Positions 39,596 to 49,799 of a stretch of DNA of 64,000 bases are shown here, one piece after another. The first letter of the stretch is position 1. Each line of letters begins with the position of its first letter. Made by a program: the position numbers and the translations under genes. The DNA is from Mycobacterium vicinigordonae (GTDB taxonomy: Bacteria; Actinomycetota; Actinomycetes; Mycobacteriales; Mycobacteriaceae). The DNA lies in assembly GCF_013466425.1 (NCBI RefSeq), contig NZ_CP059165.1, positions 5,766,001-5,830,000 of the forward strand, given 5' to 3'. The notes beneath the pieces are model-generated. The model worked only from the letters and a program-made list of their open reading frames with translations. It was not told where the DNA came from and did not search any database.

Positions 39596-39700
39596 TGAAA
39601 TCGGGCACCAGGTCTGACTATCGACAGTGGCGCGACCGTTCTGGAGTTTCACCAGATTCCGGGTACCCGTCCGACAACAGTGGCCAGTGTAGACCCGCCC
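39596..39700 (-). promoter_or_regulatory. Cobalamin riboswitch-like leader of cbtBA
   Basis: Read leftward, the RNA contains GGAATCTGGTGAAACTCCAG (39660-39641), then GGTCGCGCCACTGT (39637-39624), then AGTCAGACCTGGTGCC (39619-39604). These match in order the conserved core of cobalamin riboswitches (GGAAnCCGGTGnnAnTCCGG, the GCCACTG element and the B12-box AGTCAGACCTG). The 5' part (39700-39661) is short, with another GGCCACTGT copy, suggesting a compact class. It lies between the clpC1 terminator and cbtB, so it should switch off cobalt uptake when cobalamin is plentiful. Confidence 0.8.
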
Positions 39701-39749
39701 GCCAAAAGCAGCATCGGAGTAAGCCCCAGGTTGGGGCTTACTCCGATGC
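39698..39749 (-). terminator. clpC1 intrinsic terminator
   Basis: A perfect 18-base inverted repeat (39711-39728 and 39732-39749) with a three-base loop lies 17 bases after the clpC1 stop. In the leftward transcript it is followed by TGCTTTTGGC, with a short T run. Confidence 0.88.
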
Positions 39750-39765
39750 AGTCAGGTTGGTGCGG

Positions 39766-42291
39766 CTACTGGGCTTCGTGCGCTCCGGCCTTGGCCAGAT
39801 CCACGTCGACCGGCGGCTTGCGAGTGCCGACGAAGGTGAACTTCGCGTCCTCGCCGGGGCCTTCGCCGTCCCAGTCCTCCACGTCAACCGTGACGACCTG
39901 ACCCGGACCGACCTCGTCGAACAGAATCTTCTCCGAAAGTTGGTCCTCGATCTCGCGCTGGATGGTGCGCCGCAGCGGACGGGCACCCAACACAGGGTCG
40001 AAACCACGCTTGGCCAGGAGGGCCTTGGCCTTGTCGGTCAGCTCGAGCGCCATGTCCTTGCTCTTGAGCTGGGTGGCGACGCGCCCGATCATCAGGTCGA
40101 CCATCTGGATGATCTCGTCCTTGGTCAGCTGGTGGAAGACGATGATGTCGTCGATACGGTTGAGGAACTCCGGACGGAAGTGCTTCTTCAGCTCGTCGTT
40201 GACCTTCTGCTTCATCCGCTCGTAGTCGTTGGCACCGCCACCCTGAGTGAAGCCGAGGCCGACGGGCTTGGAGATGTCGGATGTCCCCAGGTTCGAGGTG
40301 AAGATCAGCACGGTGTTCTTGAAGTCGACCGTGCGGCCCTGACCGTCGGTGAGGCGACCGTCCTCGAGAACCTGCAACAGGCTGTTGTAGATCTCTTGGT
40401 GGGCCTTCTCGATCTCGTCGAACAGCACCACCGAGAACGGCTTGCGCCGCACCTTCTCGGTGAGCTGACCGCCCTCCTCGTAGCCGACGTATCCCGGAGG
40501 CGCTCCGAACAGCCGTGAAGCAGTGAAGCGGTCGTGGAACTCGCCCATGTCGATCTGGATCAGCGCATCGTCGTCACCGAACAGGAAGTTCGCCAGCGCC
40601 TTGGACAGCTCGGTCTTGCCGACCCCGGACGGCCCGGCGAAGATGAACGACCCCGACGGCCGCTTCGGGTCCTTCAGCCCGGCACGGGTGCGACGGATCG
40701 CCTTCGAGACAGCCTTGACGGCGTCTACCTGGCCGATGATCCGCTTGTGCAGCTCATCCTCCATCCGCAGCAGGCGCGTGGTCTCGGCCTCGGTGAGCTT
40801 GAACACCGGGATGCCGGTCCAGTTGCCCAGCACTTCGGCGATCTGCTCATCGTCGACCTCGGCGACAACATCGAGGTCACCGGATCGCCACTGCTTCTCC
40901 CGCTCGGCGCGCTGGGCTACCAGTTGCTTTTCCCGATCGCGCAGGCTGGCGGCCTTCTCGAAGTCCTGGGCGTCGATCGCGGACTCTTTCTCCCGGCGAG
41001 CCTCGGCGATCTTCTCGTCGAACTCGCGCAGGTCTGGCGGCGCGGTCATGCGGCGGATTCGCATCCGTGCGCCGGCCTCGTCGATCAGGTCGATCGCCTT
41101 GTCCGGCAGGAACCGGTCGTTGATGTAGCGGTCTGCCAGGGTGGCCGCAGCCACCAGTGCGCCGTCGGTGATCGACACGCGGTGGTGCGCTTCGTAGCGG
41201 TCGCGCAGACCCTTGAGGATCTCGATGGTGTGCTCCACTGTCGGCTCGCCCACCTGGACCGGCTGGAAACGGCGCTCAAGCGCGGCGTCCTTCTCGATGT
41301 ACTTGCGGTACTCGTCGAGGGTGGTGGCACCAATTGTCTGCAGCTCGCCGCGGGCCAGCTTGGGCTTCAGGATGCTGGCCGCGTCGATGGCACCCTCGGC
41401 AGCACCGGCACCAACCAGCGTGTGCAGCTCGTCGATGAACAGGATGATGTCGCCGCGGGTGTTGATCTCCTTGAGTACCTTCTTGAGGCGCTCTTCGAAG
41501 TCACCGCGGTAGCGGGAGCCAGCGACCAGCGAACCCAGGTCCAGGGTGTAGAGCTGCTTGTCCTTGAGCGTCTCGGGAACCTCGCCGTGCACGATGGCCT
41601 GCGCCAGGCCCTCGACGACGGCGGTCTTGCCGACGCCGGGCTCGCCGATCAGCACCGGGTTGTTCTTGGTGCGCCGGCTCAGCACCTGCATGACCCGCTC
41701 GATTTCTTTCTCACGGCCGATGACGGGGTCGAGCTTGCCTTCCATGGCCGCGGCGGTGAGGTTGCGGCCGAATTGGTCGAGCACCAATGACGTCGACGGG
41801 CTGCCAGACTCGCCGCCGCGACCACCGGTGCCGGCCTCAGCGGCCTCCTTGCCCTGGTAGCCGGACAGCAGCTGGATCACCTGCTGACGCACCCGGGTCA
41901 GTTCGGCGCCGAGCTTTACCAGCACCTGGGCCGCCACGCCTTCGCCCTCGCGGATCAGCCCCAGCAGGATGTGCTCGGTGCCGATGTAGTTGTGACCGAG
42001 CTGCAGCGCCTCGCGCAGGCTCAGCTCCAGGACCTTCTTGGCGCGCGGCGTGAAGGGAATGTGACCGGACGGCGCCTGCTGGCCCTGGCCGATGATTTCC
42101 TCGACCTGGCTGCGGACACCCTCCAGCGAGATCCCCAGCGACTCCAGCGACTTGGCCGCCACGCCCTCACCCTCGTGGATCAAGCCCAACAGGATGTGCT
42201 CAGTGCCGATGTAGTTGTGGTTGAGCATCCGGGCCTCTTCTTGGGCCAGGACGACCACCCTGCGGGCACGATCGGTAAAACGTTCGAACAT
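39766..42291 (-). CDS. clpC1: ATP-dependent protease ATPase subunit ClpC1
   Basis: An 841-residue Hsp100 unfoldase. Two N-terminal Clp repeats (1-145), first AAA+ module with Walker A GEPGVGKT (216-223), the coiled-coil M domain with UVR-like segment (about 410-495) and second AAA+ module with GPSGVGKTE. The VGF-type loop (VGLGFTQ) that docks on ClpP is near residue 670. It feeds substrates to ClpP1P2 and is the target of cyclomarin and related drugs. A GAGAGCAGG site lies before the ATG. A ClgR-like box lies about 200 bases upstream. Confidence 0.98.
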   Translation of the reverse strand: MFERFTDRARRVVVLAQEEARMLNHNYIGTEHILLGLIHEGEGVAAKSLESLGISLEGVRSQVEEIIGQGQQAPSGHIPFTPRAKKVLELSLREALQLGHNYIGTEHILLGLIREGEGVAAQVLVKLGAELTRVRQQVIQLLSGYQGKEAAEAGTGGRGGESGSPSTSLVLDQFGRNLTAAAMEGKLDPVIGREKEIERVMQVLSRRTKNNPVLIGEPGVGKTAVVEGLAQAIVHGEVPETLKDKQLYTLDLGSLVAGSRYRGDFEERLKKVLKEINTRGDIILFIDELHTLVGAGAAEGAIDAASILKPKLARGELQTIGATTLDEYRKYIEKDAALERRFQPVQVGEPTVEHTIEILKGLRDRYEAHHRVSITDGALVAAATLADRYINDRFLPDKAIDLIDEAGARMRIRRMTAPPDLREFDEKIAEARREKESAIDAQDFEKAASLRDREKQLVAQRAEREKQWRSGDLDVVAEVDDEQIAEVLGNWTGIPVFKLTEAETTRLLRMEDELHKRIIGQVDAVKAVSKAIRRTRAGLKDPKRPSGSFIFAGPSGVGKTELSKALANFLFGDDDALIQIDMGEFHDRFTASRLFGAPPGYVGYEEGGQLTEKVRRKPFSVVLFDEIEKAHQEIYNSLLQVLEDGRLTDGQGRTVDFKNTVLIFTSNLGTSDISKPVGLGFTQGGGANDYERMKQKVNDELKKHFRPEFLNRIDDIIVFHQLTKDEIIQMVDLMIGRVATQLKSKDMALELTDKAKALLAKRGFDPVLGARPLRRTIQREIEDQLSEKILFDEVGPGQVVTVDVEDWDGEGPGEDAKFTFVGTRKPPVDVDLAKAGAHEAQ

Positions 42292-42492
42292 TGGTGGTTA
42301 CCTGCTCTCCTCACCATGGGTACTCCGTGTCGCCAAGACTCTGTCGGCACAGGGGCCGACACCGCGTACCTGCCGTCCACTCTAATGGTCGGCCCGCCAG
42401 GGTTCATAACCTCACGGTGCGCAGCGGCGCCGAAGCACAAGACACTAACGCGGCAAAGCCCCGGTGTGTTTCCCGAGCGCAGCAAAGATCCG

Positions 42493-42507
42493 TTCGCCGC
42501 AAGCGAA
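42493..42507. promoter_or_regulatory. ClgR-like box upstream of clpC1
   Basis: TTCGC-CGCAA-GCGAA is a perfect inverted repeat with a five-base spacer. Read on the minus strand with its flanks it fits the actinobacterial ClgR pattern WNNWCGCYNANRGCGWWS except at the central A. ClgR is known to activate clp genes, including clpC1, in mycobacteria. The site overlaps the T-rich tail of the lsr2 terminator. Confidence 0.6.
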
Positions 42508-42552
42508 AAGCAAGAAATCCGGCGCCCGAGCTGACATGAGCCCGGGCGCCGG
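42505..42552 (-). terminator. lsr2 intrinsic terminator
   Basis: Arms 42519-42532 and 42539-42552 pair over 14 bases with one mismatch around the loop GACATG. In the leftward transcript the stem is followed by ATTTCTTGCTTTT. Confidence 0.75.
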
Positions 42553-42640
42553 CAAATGCTGGATCAGACGACGACCGCGACCAGAGTCAGGCCGAACAAA
42601 AGCCCTTCGCCTTCGATCGACTTAGGTCGCTCGCGATGAC

Positions 42641-42979
42641 TTAGGTCGCGGCGTGGAACGCATCGATCACGTCGGCGGGGATCCGGCCGCGAGTCGATAC
42701 GTTGTGCCCATTGCGACGCGCCCACTCGCGGATCGCGGCGCTTTGCTCGCGGTCGATCGCGCCACGGCCCCGGCCGGAACCCGCACGTCCGCGCCGCCTG
42801 CCACCAACGCGCCGCCCAGCGGCCACCCACCCCTTCAAATCATTACGCAGTTTCGCCGCATTCTTACTGGAAAGGTCGATCTCATAGGTCACCCCGTCAA
42901 GCCCGAATTCGACCGTTTCGTCGGCGGCGCCGGCACCGTCGAAATCATCGACCAAGGTGACCGTCACTTTCTTCGCCAT
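42641..42979 (-). CDS. lsr2: Nucleoid-associated protein Lsr2
   Basis: A 112-residue Lsr2 of the standard size. The N-terminal dimerisation/oligomerisation domain ([15 protein letters not shown] to about residue 60) is followed by a basic linker ([14 protein letters not shown]) and the DNA-binding domain with [19 protein letters not shown], whose RGR binds the AT-rich minor groove like H-NS. I chose ATG 42979; a longer open frame to 43117 has no match. Lsr2 silences AT-rich and acquired DNA such as the PE/PPE promoter region further right. Confidence 0.98.
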   Translation of the reverse strand: MAKKVTVTLVDDFDGAGAADETVEFGLDGVTYEIDLSSKNAAKLRNDLKGWVAAGRRVGGRRRGRAGSGRGRGAIDREQSAAIREWARRNGHNVSTRGRIPADVIDAFHAAT

Positions 42980-43094
42980 TGGCTTACCCTCACGTTCTTC
43001 CTGATTGGTTACAGATTCCACTTTGGATAGATTCCCCCGGGCACCAATCTGCCATATCAAGGGCGAATACTCAATCCGACACAACTGGTCTTGT

Positions 43095-44606
43095 TCAGTT
43101 TGAGTGGGGACGAACAATCGGGAACAAAACTGTCTCCCTAATTGACAGGCCGGTCAAGCACATCAACAACCGGTCGATTCCCATTCCAGTTCCGGTGCAT
43201 GGCGGCATACCGAACTCCAGTGCCGCAAGAAAATCCTCGTCCAGTTTCATCGCCTCGTCATCACCGGCAGCCGCGGCCCGCGCCTGATCGGCAAATCTTT
43301 CGCGCTGGATGACCGGGTCGGTCAATTCCGAGTATCCGGTGGCCAGTTCGACTCCGTGCAGGTAGAGATCCCACTTCTCGGTTACTCCGGCAATACTGCG
43401 GTGCTGGCGGGTCAAAGGGGTGGTTTCGACCGGGAAATCCCTGACAAATGTGGGAGCGGTCAAGCTCCTGCCCACCACATGCTCCCAAAGTTCTTCGACG
43501 AGTTTGCCGTGACCAAAGCCACGATCTGCCGGAATCTCCACGCCGAGTTGGTCCGCGATGGCTCGTAAGCGTTTGACTGATGCCTCCGGCGTGATCTCTT
43601 CCCCGAGTCCATCTGAAAGCGAGGAATACATCCCAAGAGTTGCCCATTCGCCGTCGATGTTGTATATGGAGCCGTCCGGCATCGGGAGTTCTCGAGTGCC
43701 GATCGCCTCGTCGGCAACCTCTTGAATAAGCTCTCTGGTGACGACGGCGGAATCGTCATACGTACCGTAGGTCTGGTAGGTCTCCAGCATGGAAAATTCC
43801 GGGGAATGCGTCGAATCGGTTCCTTCGTTTCGGAACACTCGATTTACTTCGAAGACCTTATCAAAACCTCCGACGATGCAGCGCTTGAGGAACAGCTCCG
43901 GCGCGATCCGCAGGTAAAGGTCGATGTCGAGCGCATTGGAATGGGTGACGAACGGTCGCGCGGCGGCGCCGCCGGCCAACGTCTGCAACATCGGCGTTTC
44001 GACTTCCAGGAACCCGCGACGTTCCAAGGAATTCCTTATCGCACGGATGACCGCGATCCGCTGCCGGGCCACCGAGCGTGCTTGCGGACGCACGATCAGG
44101 TCGACGTAACGCTGCCGTACCCGCGCTTCCTCGCTCATCTCCTTGTGCGCGACCGGCAACGGCCGCAGCGCCTTGGCGGCCATCCGCCAGGAATCAGCCA
44201 GGACAGACAATTCGCCGCGTCGTGAGCTGATTACGGTGCCGTGGACATAGACGATGTCGCCGAGGTCGACATCGGCCTTCCACGCGTCCAGAGCCTCCTG
44301 GCCCACCTTGTCCAGGCTGATCATCGCCTGTAACTGGGTGCCGTCACCGTCCTGGAGCGTCGCGAAGCACAGCTTGCCTGTGTTGCGCGCGAAGACCACC
44401 CGGCCGGCGACGCCGACTACGTCACCGGTGGCGGTATCGGTCGGCAGATCAGGGTGCGCGGCGCGAACCTCGGCCAGTGTGTGGGTACGTGCGATGGCTA
44501 CCGGGTAGGGATCTTGACCCTCGTCCAGCAGGCGAGCTCGCTTGTCCCGCCGGATTCGGAACTGCTCGGGAAGGTCCTCGACAGGAGCTTGATCGGCGGC
44601 ACTCAC
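43095..44606 (-). CDS. lysS: Lysyl-tRNA synthetase
   Basis: A 503-residue class II LysRS. The OB-fold anticodon domain is at about residues 60-150, motif 2 in [18 protein letters not shown], and motif 3 in [13 protein letters not shown]. It charges tRNA-Lys. The 3' two thirds of the gene (about 43100-43870) is visibly poorer in GC (about 50-55% in sampled lines) than the 5' third (about 62-70%), although the frame is intact. It is the last gene of the leftward pan/coa run, 33 bases after coaX. Confidence 0.96.
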   Translation of the reverse strand: MSAADQAPVEDLPEQFRIRRDKRARLLDEGQDPYPVAIARTHTLAEVRAAHPDLPTDTATGDVVGVAGRVVFARNTGKLCFATLQDGDGTQLQAMISLDKVGQEALDAWKADVDLGDIVYVHGTVISSRRGELSVLADSWRMAAKALRPLPVAHKEMSEEARVRQRYVDLIVRPQARSVARQRIAVIRAIRNSLERRGFLEVETPMLQTLAGGAAARPFVTHSNALDIDLYLRIAPELFLKRCIVGGFDKVFEVNRVFRNEGTDSTHSPEFSMLETYQTYGTYDDSAVVTRELIQEVADEAIGTRELPMPDGSIYNIDGEWATLGMYSSLSDGLGEEITPEASVKRLRAIADQLGVEIPADRGFGHGKLVEELWEHVVGRSLTAPTFVRDFPVETTPLTRQHRSIAGVTEKWDLYLHGVELATGYSELTDPVIQRERFADQARAAAAGDDEAMKLDEDFLAALEFGMPPCTGTGMGIDRLLMCLTGLSIRETVLFPIVRPHSN

Positions 44607-44639
44607 GACGTGCCAGCTTAATTCAACTCGTGGCGACGC

Positions 44640-45458
44640 TCAGCGCGCGGTCTTCAGCCGGCCGCGCTGGGCGTCGCGGTTGCGCTCGAAGACCAGCCGC
44701 AGACCGTGCAGCGTCAGGTGTTGGTCGTAGTGCTCCACACTGTGCAGTTCGGGCAATAGCAGCGGCGCGGTGTGTCCGGTAGCCACCACTGCGACGTCGT
44801 CGTCTGCAGAGAATCCCTTGACGTCGTCCCGGATCCGGCCGACCAGCCCGTCGACCAGGCCGGCGAACCCGAACACCGCGCCGGCCTGCATGCATTCCAC
44901 GGTGTTCTTGCCGACCACCGAGCGGGGACGGGACAGCTCGACGCGGCGCAGCGCGGCCGAGCGGGCAGCGGCGGCATCCGAGGACACCTGCACCCCGGGA
45001 GCAATGGCACCGCCGAGGAACTCACCTTTGGCCGATACCACGTCCACGCAGATCGAAGATCCGAAATCGACGACGATCGCGGCCTTGCCGAACTTGCTGA
45101 ACGCCGCCAGACAGTTGACAATCCGGTCGGCACCGACCTCTTTCGGATTGTCGACAAGCAGCGGGATGCCGGTCCGCACCCCGGGCTCGATCAGAACTTG
45201 CGGCACCGACGGCCAGTACTGCTCGAGCATGATCCGCACCTCGTGCAGCACCGACGGGACGGTGGACAGTGCCACAGCACCGGTGAGCTGTTCAGAGTCC
45301 TCCCCGATCAGCCCGTCGATGGTGAGCGCCAGCTCGTCGGCGGTGACTTCGGGTTCGGTGCGAATCCGCCACTGCTGCAGAACTTTCGCATGGTCCTTGA
45401 CTCCGGACAACAGACCGACGACGGTGTGGGTGTTGCGGACGTCGATCGCCAGCAACAC
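44640..45458 (-). CDS. coaX: Type III pantothenate kinase
   Basis: A 272-residue CoaX with the ASKHA fold: [16 protein letters not shown] (phosphate loop, residues 1-16; an Arg8 where many have Gly or Asn), [12 protein letters not shown], and [14 protein letters not shown] (about 131-144). It uses ATP to phosphorylate pantothenate made by the adjacent PanC/PanD route, the first step to CoA. It begins two bases after panD. Confidence 0.94.
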   Translation of the reverse strand: MLLAIDVRNTHTVVGLLSGVKDHAKVLQQWRIRTEPEVTADELALTIDGLIGEDSEQLTGAVALSTVPSVLHEVRIMLEQYWPSVPQVLIEPGVRTGIPLLVDNPKEVGADRIVNCLAAFSKFGKAAIVVDFGSSICVDVVSAKGEFLGGAIAPGVQVSSDAAAARSAALRRVELSRPRSVVGKNTVECMQAGAVFGFAGLVDGLVGRIRDDVKGFSADDDVAVVATGHTAPLLLPELHSVEHYDQHLTLHGLRLVFERNRDAQRGRLKTAR

Positions 45459-45460
45459 GA

Positions 45461-45880
45461 TTACCGCACACCGATCCGGGGGTCGAGCAGTTCCTCCACG
45501 CCGTCCGGCACGAACGCCGGGTCGTGGCCCAGGTCGATCTGCTTGTTCGCCGCGTCGACAAATACGATCCGCGGCTGGTAGGCGCGCGCCTCGGCGTCCT
45601 CCATGGTGCCGTAGGCGATCAGGATCACCAGATCGCCGGGATGAACGAGATGCGCTGCGGCGCCGTTGATTCCGATGATTCCGCTGCCGCGGTCACCGGT
45701 GATGGCGTAGGTGACCAGCCGGGCGCCGTTGTCGATGTCCACGATGGTGACCTGCTCGCCCTCGAGCAGGTCGGCGGCATCCATCAGATCCGCGTCGATG
45801 GTCACCGATCCGACGTAGTGCAGGTCGGCCTGCGTGACGGTGGCGCGGTGGATCTTCGACTTGAGCATGGTCCGTAACAT
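45461..45880 (-). CDS. panD: Aspartate 1-decarboxylase (pyruvoyl enzyme)
   Basis: A 139-residue proenzyme. The self-cleavage site Gly24-Ser25 (YVGSV) that yields the pyruvoyl group is intact, as are Lys9 and Tyr58-region residues. It makes beta-alanine from aspartate for PanC. ATG 45880 is preferred over the ATG at 45892, because GGAGG lies between them, five bases before ATG 45880. That start overlaps the panC stop as ATGA. Product length equals the M. tuberculosis enzyme. Confidence 0.96.
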   Translation of the reverse strand: MLRTMLKSKIHRATVTQADLHYVGSVTIDADLMDAADLLEGEQVTIVDIDNGARLVTYAITGDRGSGIIGINGAAAHLVHPGDLVILIAYGTMEDAEARAYQPRIVFVDAANKQIDLGHDPAFVPDGVEELLDPRIGVR

Positions 45881-46803
45881 CAATTCCTCCATTGTGATTG
45901 GACGTCCGGCCCATTGGTGCCGGCGAGGTTACCGATTTGGATTGCGACGTTGTCCAGCAGTCGGGTGGTGCCTAGCCGAGCCGCAACCACCAGCCGGCCC
46001 GAACCGTCAGTCGGTTCCGGACCCAGCTCGGTGTCGCGCAACTGCAGGTAGTCGACGACCAAGCCGGGGGTGGCATCCAGCACTGCGCGGGCAGCGTCCA
46101 GCGCGGCCCGAACACCGTGCGACGCGGCATGCGCCCCTGCCGTCAGGGCCGCCGAAAGCGCCACGGCCGCTTCACGTTGCACGGGGTCGAGGTAGCGGTT
46201 GCGCGACGACCGGGCCAGGCCGTCGGCTTCGCGCACCGTCGGCACTCCGACGATCTGCGTGTCGACGTTCAGGTCGGCCACCATCTGCCGGATCAACACC
46301 AGTTGCTGATAGTCCTTTTCGCCAAAGAACGCCCGGTCCGGGCGCACGATCTGCAGCAGTTTGAGCACGACGGTCAGCACACCGGCGAAATGCGTTGGAC
46401 GAATAGCTCCTTCGAGCTCGGCAGCCAGCGGCCCGGGCTGCACGGTAGTGCGCAGGCCGTCGGAATACATTGCCGCCGCAGTCGGGGCGAACACGATCTC
46501 CACACCTTCGCCGCGCAGCAGTTCGAGATCGTCGTCCAGGGTGCGGGGATAGGCGTCGAGGTCCTCGTTGGCGCCGAACTGCAACGGATTGACGAAGATC
46601 GACACCACCACAACCGAACCGGGCACCCGCTTGGCGGCGCGAACCAGCGCCAGGTGCCCGTCGTGCAGTGCTCCCATGGTGGGTACCAGCATGATTCGGC
46701 GCCCGGTGTGCCGCAGCGCACGCGTGACCTCGGTGATCTGCCGCGGTGCGGCATACACGTTGAGCCGGTCCCGCTCGAAGGTCGGGGACTTGGCCGCGCT
46801 CAT
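45880..46803 (-). CDS. panC: Pantothenate synthetase
   Basis: A 307-residue PanC with [18 protein letters not shown] (HIGH-like ATP site, about residues 39-56), [18 protein letters not shown], and [20 protein letters not shown]. It condenses pantoate with beta-alanine using ATP. Both ends overlap their neighbours by four and one or more bases (panD after, the Rv3603c-like gene before), so the three genes are translationally coupled. Confidence 0.97.
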   Translation of the reverse strand: MSAAKSPTFERDRLNVYAAPRQITEVTRALRHTGRRIMLVPTMGALHDGHLALVRAAKRVPGSVVVVSIFVNPLQFGANEDLDAYPRTLDDDLELLRGEGVEIVFAPTAAAMYSDGLRTTVQPGPLAAELEGAIRPTHFAGVLTVVLKLLQIVRPDRAFFGEKDYQQLVLIRQMVADLNVDTQIVGVPTVREADGLARSSRNRYLDPVQREAAVALSAALTAGAHAASHGVRAALDAARAVLDATPGLVVDYLQLRDTELGPEPTDGSGRLVVAARLGTTRLLDNVAIQIGNLAGTNGPDVQSQWRN

Positions 46804-47711
46804 CGGGCCAGCACCTCCACGACGTCCTGCGGGGCGTGGGCACGCTGCGCGGTGCGCAGCGCATTGACCCGATATGCTTGCGCCAGTTGCGGATCCGCCT
46901 CTGCCAGCGCCCGCAGATGCCCGGCGACGGCGGCCGCGTCACCACGGGCCACCGGTCCGGTGAGCGCAGCCTGACCGCGTTGCAGGGTGTTCTCCAGCGC
47001 GGCCCGGGCCAGTGGTCCGACGATACGTTCGGCGATTCCGCCGGGGTGGTTGTCCACCCGCTGCTGCCCCAGCAATTCGTCGCCGCGTACCGCGGCCCGC
47101 AATGCCTCCAATGCGTCTGCCAGCACGGTGACTAGATGATTGGAGGCGTGCGCCAGCGCGGCGTGGTACAGCACGCGCGCCTCCTCGCGCACGCAGAACG
47201 GCTCCCCGCCCATCTCCAACACCAGCGACTGGCCGATCGCGTATCCGACTTCGTCGGCGGCGGTGACCCCGAAGCAGGTGTCGGGCAACCGGGCGATGTC
47301 CTCGTCGGAACCTGTGAACGTCATCGCCGGGTGGATTGCCAGCGGAACGCAGCCCTGCTCGGTCAGCGGCGCCAGCACGGCGATCCCGTTCGCACCGGAG
47401 GTGTGCGCCACGATCGTCCCCGCACGCACTGCGGAGGTAGCGGCCAGACCGGACACCAGGCCGGCGAGTTCGCTGTCGGTAACCGCCAGCAACAGCAGCT
47501 CAGCGCCGGTGGCGACGTCGGGCGGTGCTAGCACGGGGGTGTCGGGCAGCCGGCGCGCGGCACGCTGCAGGGACGCCTGCGAGATAGCGCTACAGGCCAC
47601 CACGACGTGGTCAGCGCGCTCCAGCGCGACCCCTAGCGCGGTGCCCACCCGGCCCGCGGAGATGATCCCCACCTTGAGCCTGGCCGGGCGCAAACCGTCG
47701 AACTGCTCCAT
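46800..47711 (-). CDS. Rossmann-fold/DUF2520 oxidoreductase (Rv3603c-like)
   Basis: A 303-residue protein with an N-terminal NAD(P)-binding fold ([20 protein letters not shown]) and a C-terminal DUF2520 helical domain ([26 protein letters not shown]). The family resembles ketopantoate reductase/6-phosphogluconate dehydrogenases, and the position before panC makes it a candidate for the missing PanE-type reductase of pantothenate synthesis (inference). ATG 47711 gives [17 protein letters not shown]; the 14 residues from 47753 are not needed. Confidence 0.85.
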   Translation of the reverse strand: MEQFDGLRPARLKVGIISAGRVGTALGVALERADHVVVACSAISQASLQRAARRLPDTPVLAPPDVATGAELLLLAVTDSELAGLVSGLAATSAVRAGTIVAHTSGANGIAVLAPLTEQGCVPLAIHPAMTFTGSDEDIARLPDTCFGVTAADEVGYAIGQSLVLEMGGEPFCVREEARVLYHAALAHASNHLVTVLADALEALRAAVRGDELLGQQRVDNHPGGIAERIVGPLARAALENTLQRGQAALTGPVARGDAAAVAGHLRALAEADPQLAQAYRVNALRTAQRAHAPQDVVEVLAR

Positions 47712-47813
47712 CGCAGACGACCTCACAGTGATCTTCGTTCGTTCCAGTCCCACTTCTGGGGTACCGGACGGTCATAAAGACTGTAGTCGATGCACCGAAC
47801 TCAGCGCAGCGTG

Positions 47814-49277
47814 TCAACCGTCACGCCGGCGACGGCGCCCGCCGCCACCTGGCTGCACCTGCAGCCGCGCCATCAGGTCGGCGACGGTCTGGCCACCGGA
47901 TTCGGGATCGGTCTGGTCTGGCACGTTGCCCATCTCGTCGGCACTACGATGCCGGGGAGCGGGCGCCGGGGCCAACCGCGGCGGCGCCGGTTCGGGTGCC
48001 GGTTGCGCCGGCGGAGGTGGCGGCTCATCGACGCGTGCGCCGGCCTCCGACTCAGCCGGCTGCCCAAAATTGCCGACGCCGTATTGCCGGTATTCCGCCG
48101 AGTGCCGGGACCGCGACCGGCGACCTCCGTATTCGGCTGCGGCCTCGCGCGGCGGCGCGGCACCGGGCGGCGGGACATCGGCATTGGGCCGGACATTCAT
48201 GGCGGTTGGGACGTTGGGTCCCGGCTGAACATTTTCGCCAGGCGCGACGTTGACGGCACCGAACGGCAGCCCGGCTTCCTCCGATTCGGAATGCCGGGCG
48301 CGCCGCCTGCGTCCAGACTGCTCCGGCGCATCAGCTGCGTCACCGGGCGCCCAGTGGCTACCGGGCGCTCCGGGCGGCAACCACTGGCCCTCTGCCGCGA
48401 CCGGCTGCCACGGCGAGGGTTGAGACTGCCCAGCCGCCGGTGGGGGCGGGGGAACAGGCTGCTGCACCGGCGGCGGCCGATGACGCGGCGCGAACGCCGG
48501 TTCAGGCTGCGGGAACGACGGCTCCGGCTGTTGGAAAGGCGGTTCGGGCTGTTGGAACGGCGGTTCGGGCGGACGGGGGGGCGCGTACTCGCGCACGGGT
48601 GCCGACGGCCGAGGTGGCAACAGCGGCTCTTCCGGCACGTCGATGATCGCCGAATCGTCGGCGCGGGTAGGCCGGTCGTCCCGTCGCACCGCCGTGACCC
48701 GGTCGCTGGTGACCCAGTCGGCGGACGGCATCTCTCCGTTCTGAGCGCCGTGCCCCGTTCGATCGGTCAACGCCCGGGCCGATTCGCGGTCCAGTGTCTC
48801 CAGCGCCGGACGCTGTTCGAGGTCGGTGTCGAACAGGATCTCCAGGTTGGCGCGCAGCGAGGACAACTCGGCGCGTAGCGCCGCGATCTCATCGGCGGCC
48901 TGTGCGTGTATCTCGGCGGCCAACTCGCGGCGCAACTGCGACTCCACGGTCAGCTCGTACTCACGACGCGCCGAGATCTCCCGATCCAGCTGCAGGTCGT
49001 AGACGAGTTTCATGTCCCGCGCCCGCGCTTGGTCGGCCTCGGCCTGTCGTCGGTAGAGCACCGACACGAAAGCGCCAGCGACGGCGGCCCACAGCGCCAG
49101 GATCACAGCGAGCTTGAGAAGTTCCACGCGATCGGTGAAGACCAGCGCGGAACTCGCCCCGATCGCGAGGACCAGCAACGTCGTCAAGAGCACCCACCCC
49201 GGCCTGCGGCCGCCGCGCCGAACCCGGGCGCCGCGGGACAGAACGGTCATGGGCTGACTGTACCCGGACGAGGTCAT
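47814..49277 (-). CDS. Membrane protein with Pro-rich tail (Rv3604c-like)
   Basis: A 487-residue protein. Two membrane helices (about 28-48 and 54-74) are followed by a helical, probably coiled-coil section (residues about 75-150: ADQARARDMKLVYDLQLDRE and after), then a long disordered Pro/Glu-rich region. Within it, near residues 238-264, a seven-residue unit of the type QPEPPFQ is repeated about four times. ATG 49250 is an alternative start. The family, next to folK/panC in mycobacteria, has no known function; it may be a cell-envelope protein. Confidence 0.82.
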   Translation of the reverse strand: MTSSGYSQPMTVLSRGARVRRGGRRPGWVLLTTLLVLAIGASSALVFTDRVELLKLAVILALWAAVAGAFVSVLYRRQAEADQARARDMKLVYDLQLDREISARREYELTVESQLRRELAAEIHAQAADEIAALRAELSSLRANLEILFDTDLEQRPALETLDRESARALTDRTGHGAQNGEMPSADWVTSDRVTAVRRDDRPTRADDSAIIDVPEEPLLPPRPSAPVREYAPPRPPEPPFQQPEPPFQQPEPSFPQPEPAFAPRHRPPPVQQPVPPPPPAAGQSQPSPWQPVAAEGQWLPPGAPGSHWAPGDAADAPEQSGRRRRARHSESEEAGLPFGAVNVAPGENVQPGPNVPTAMNVRPNADVPPPGAAPPREAAAEYGGRRSRSRHSAEYRQYGVGNFGQPAESEAGARVDEPPPPPAQPAPEPAPPRLAPAPAPRHRSADEMGNVPDQTDPESGGQTVADLMARLQVQPGGGGRRRRRDG

Positions 49278-49325
49278 TCCGCGTGTCGCGCCAGTCCGGC
49301 GATTCTCAGGTCGGGTCGCCCACGG

Positions 49326-49799
49326 TCAACTCTCGGCTCCCTCGCCATGCTCGGGCGGATCCGGCGGCGATTTGCAGCAATGCTGCAGCCACAGCGCGGC
49401 GAACACCAACGCCAACGCACTGACCGCGGCCACCACCGCTCCGGACGTATCCTCGGCGACCACCCGCAATGACCTGCGTGGCAAGAAATACACCAGCACC
49501 CCGAGCCACCACCCCAGCACCAGCGCCCCCACCCAGGCGGATGCCTTGGCCACAATCAGGCTGCGCGCCACCGCGAGCGGGTGGAGCCGGCCGGCGCCCT
49601 CACCGATTTCGCCGTCGTCAATCTTGGTTCGCACAAACCGGCCCCACCGCCATTCGGCCGCTGCGACGACCAACAGCGAAATCCCGGTCCACAACGTGAT
49701 CGGCGGAAACCATCGGTACAGCACGGTGATCAGCAGGTAACCCAGTACCGCGGCACCGATCGCCACCGCCGTCAGATCGCGCTTGCGGGTCGGTCCCAT
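49326..49799 (-). CDS. DUF3180 membrane protein (Rv3605c-like)
   Basis: A 157-residue protein with four membrane helices (about 9-27, 33-48, 86-108, 118-140) starting MGPTRKRDLTAVAIGAA, the DUF3180 pattern seen in actinobacterial folate clusters. Start ATG 49799 overlaps the folK stop as ATGA, so it is co-translated with folate genes. Function unknown. Confidence 0.88.
   Translation of the reverse strand: MGPTRKRDLTAVAIGAAVLGYLLITVLYRWFPPITLWTGISLLVVAAAEWRWGRFVRTKIDDGEIGEGAGRLHPLAVARSLIVAKASAWVGALVLGWWLGVLVYFLPRRSLRVVAEDTSGAVVAAVSALALVFAALWLQHCCKSPPDPPEHGEGAES

Larger units (their letters stand above)
42292..42640. promoter_or_regulatory. Intergenic region lsr2 / clpC1
   Basis: 349 bases with no gene. 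In the direction of transcription (leftward) it holds the lsr2 terminator (42519-42552), the ClgR-like box (42493-42507) and then the clpC1 leader and ribosome site near 42305. No other structure is evident. Confidence 0.6.

Noticed and set aside
40534..41790. Long open frame (about 418 codons) antisense to clpC1
   Set aside because: Same effect; clpC1 is complete with both AAA+ modules and the antisense product has no family features.
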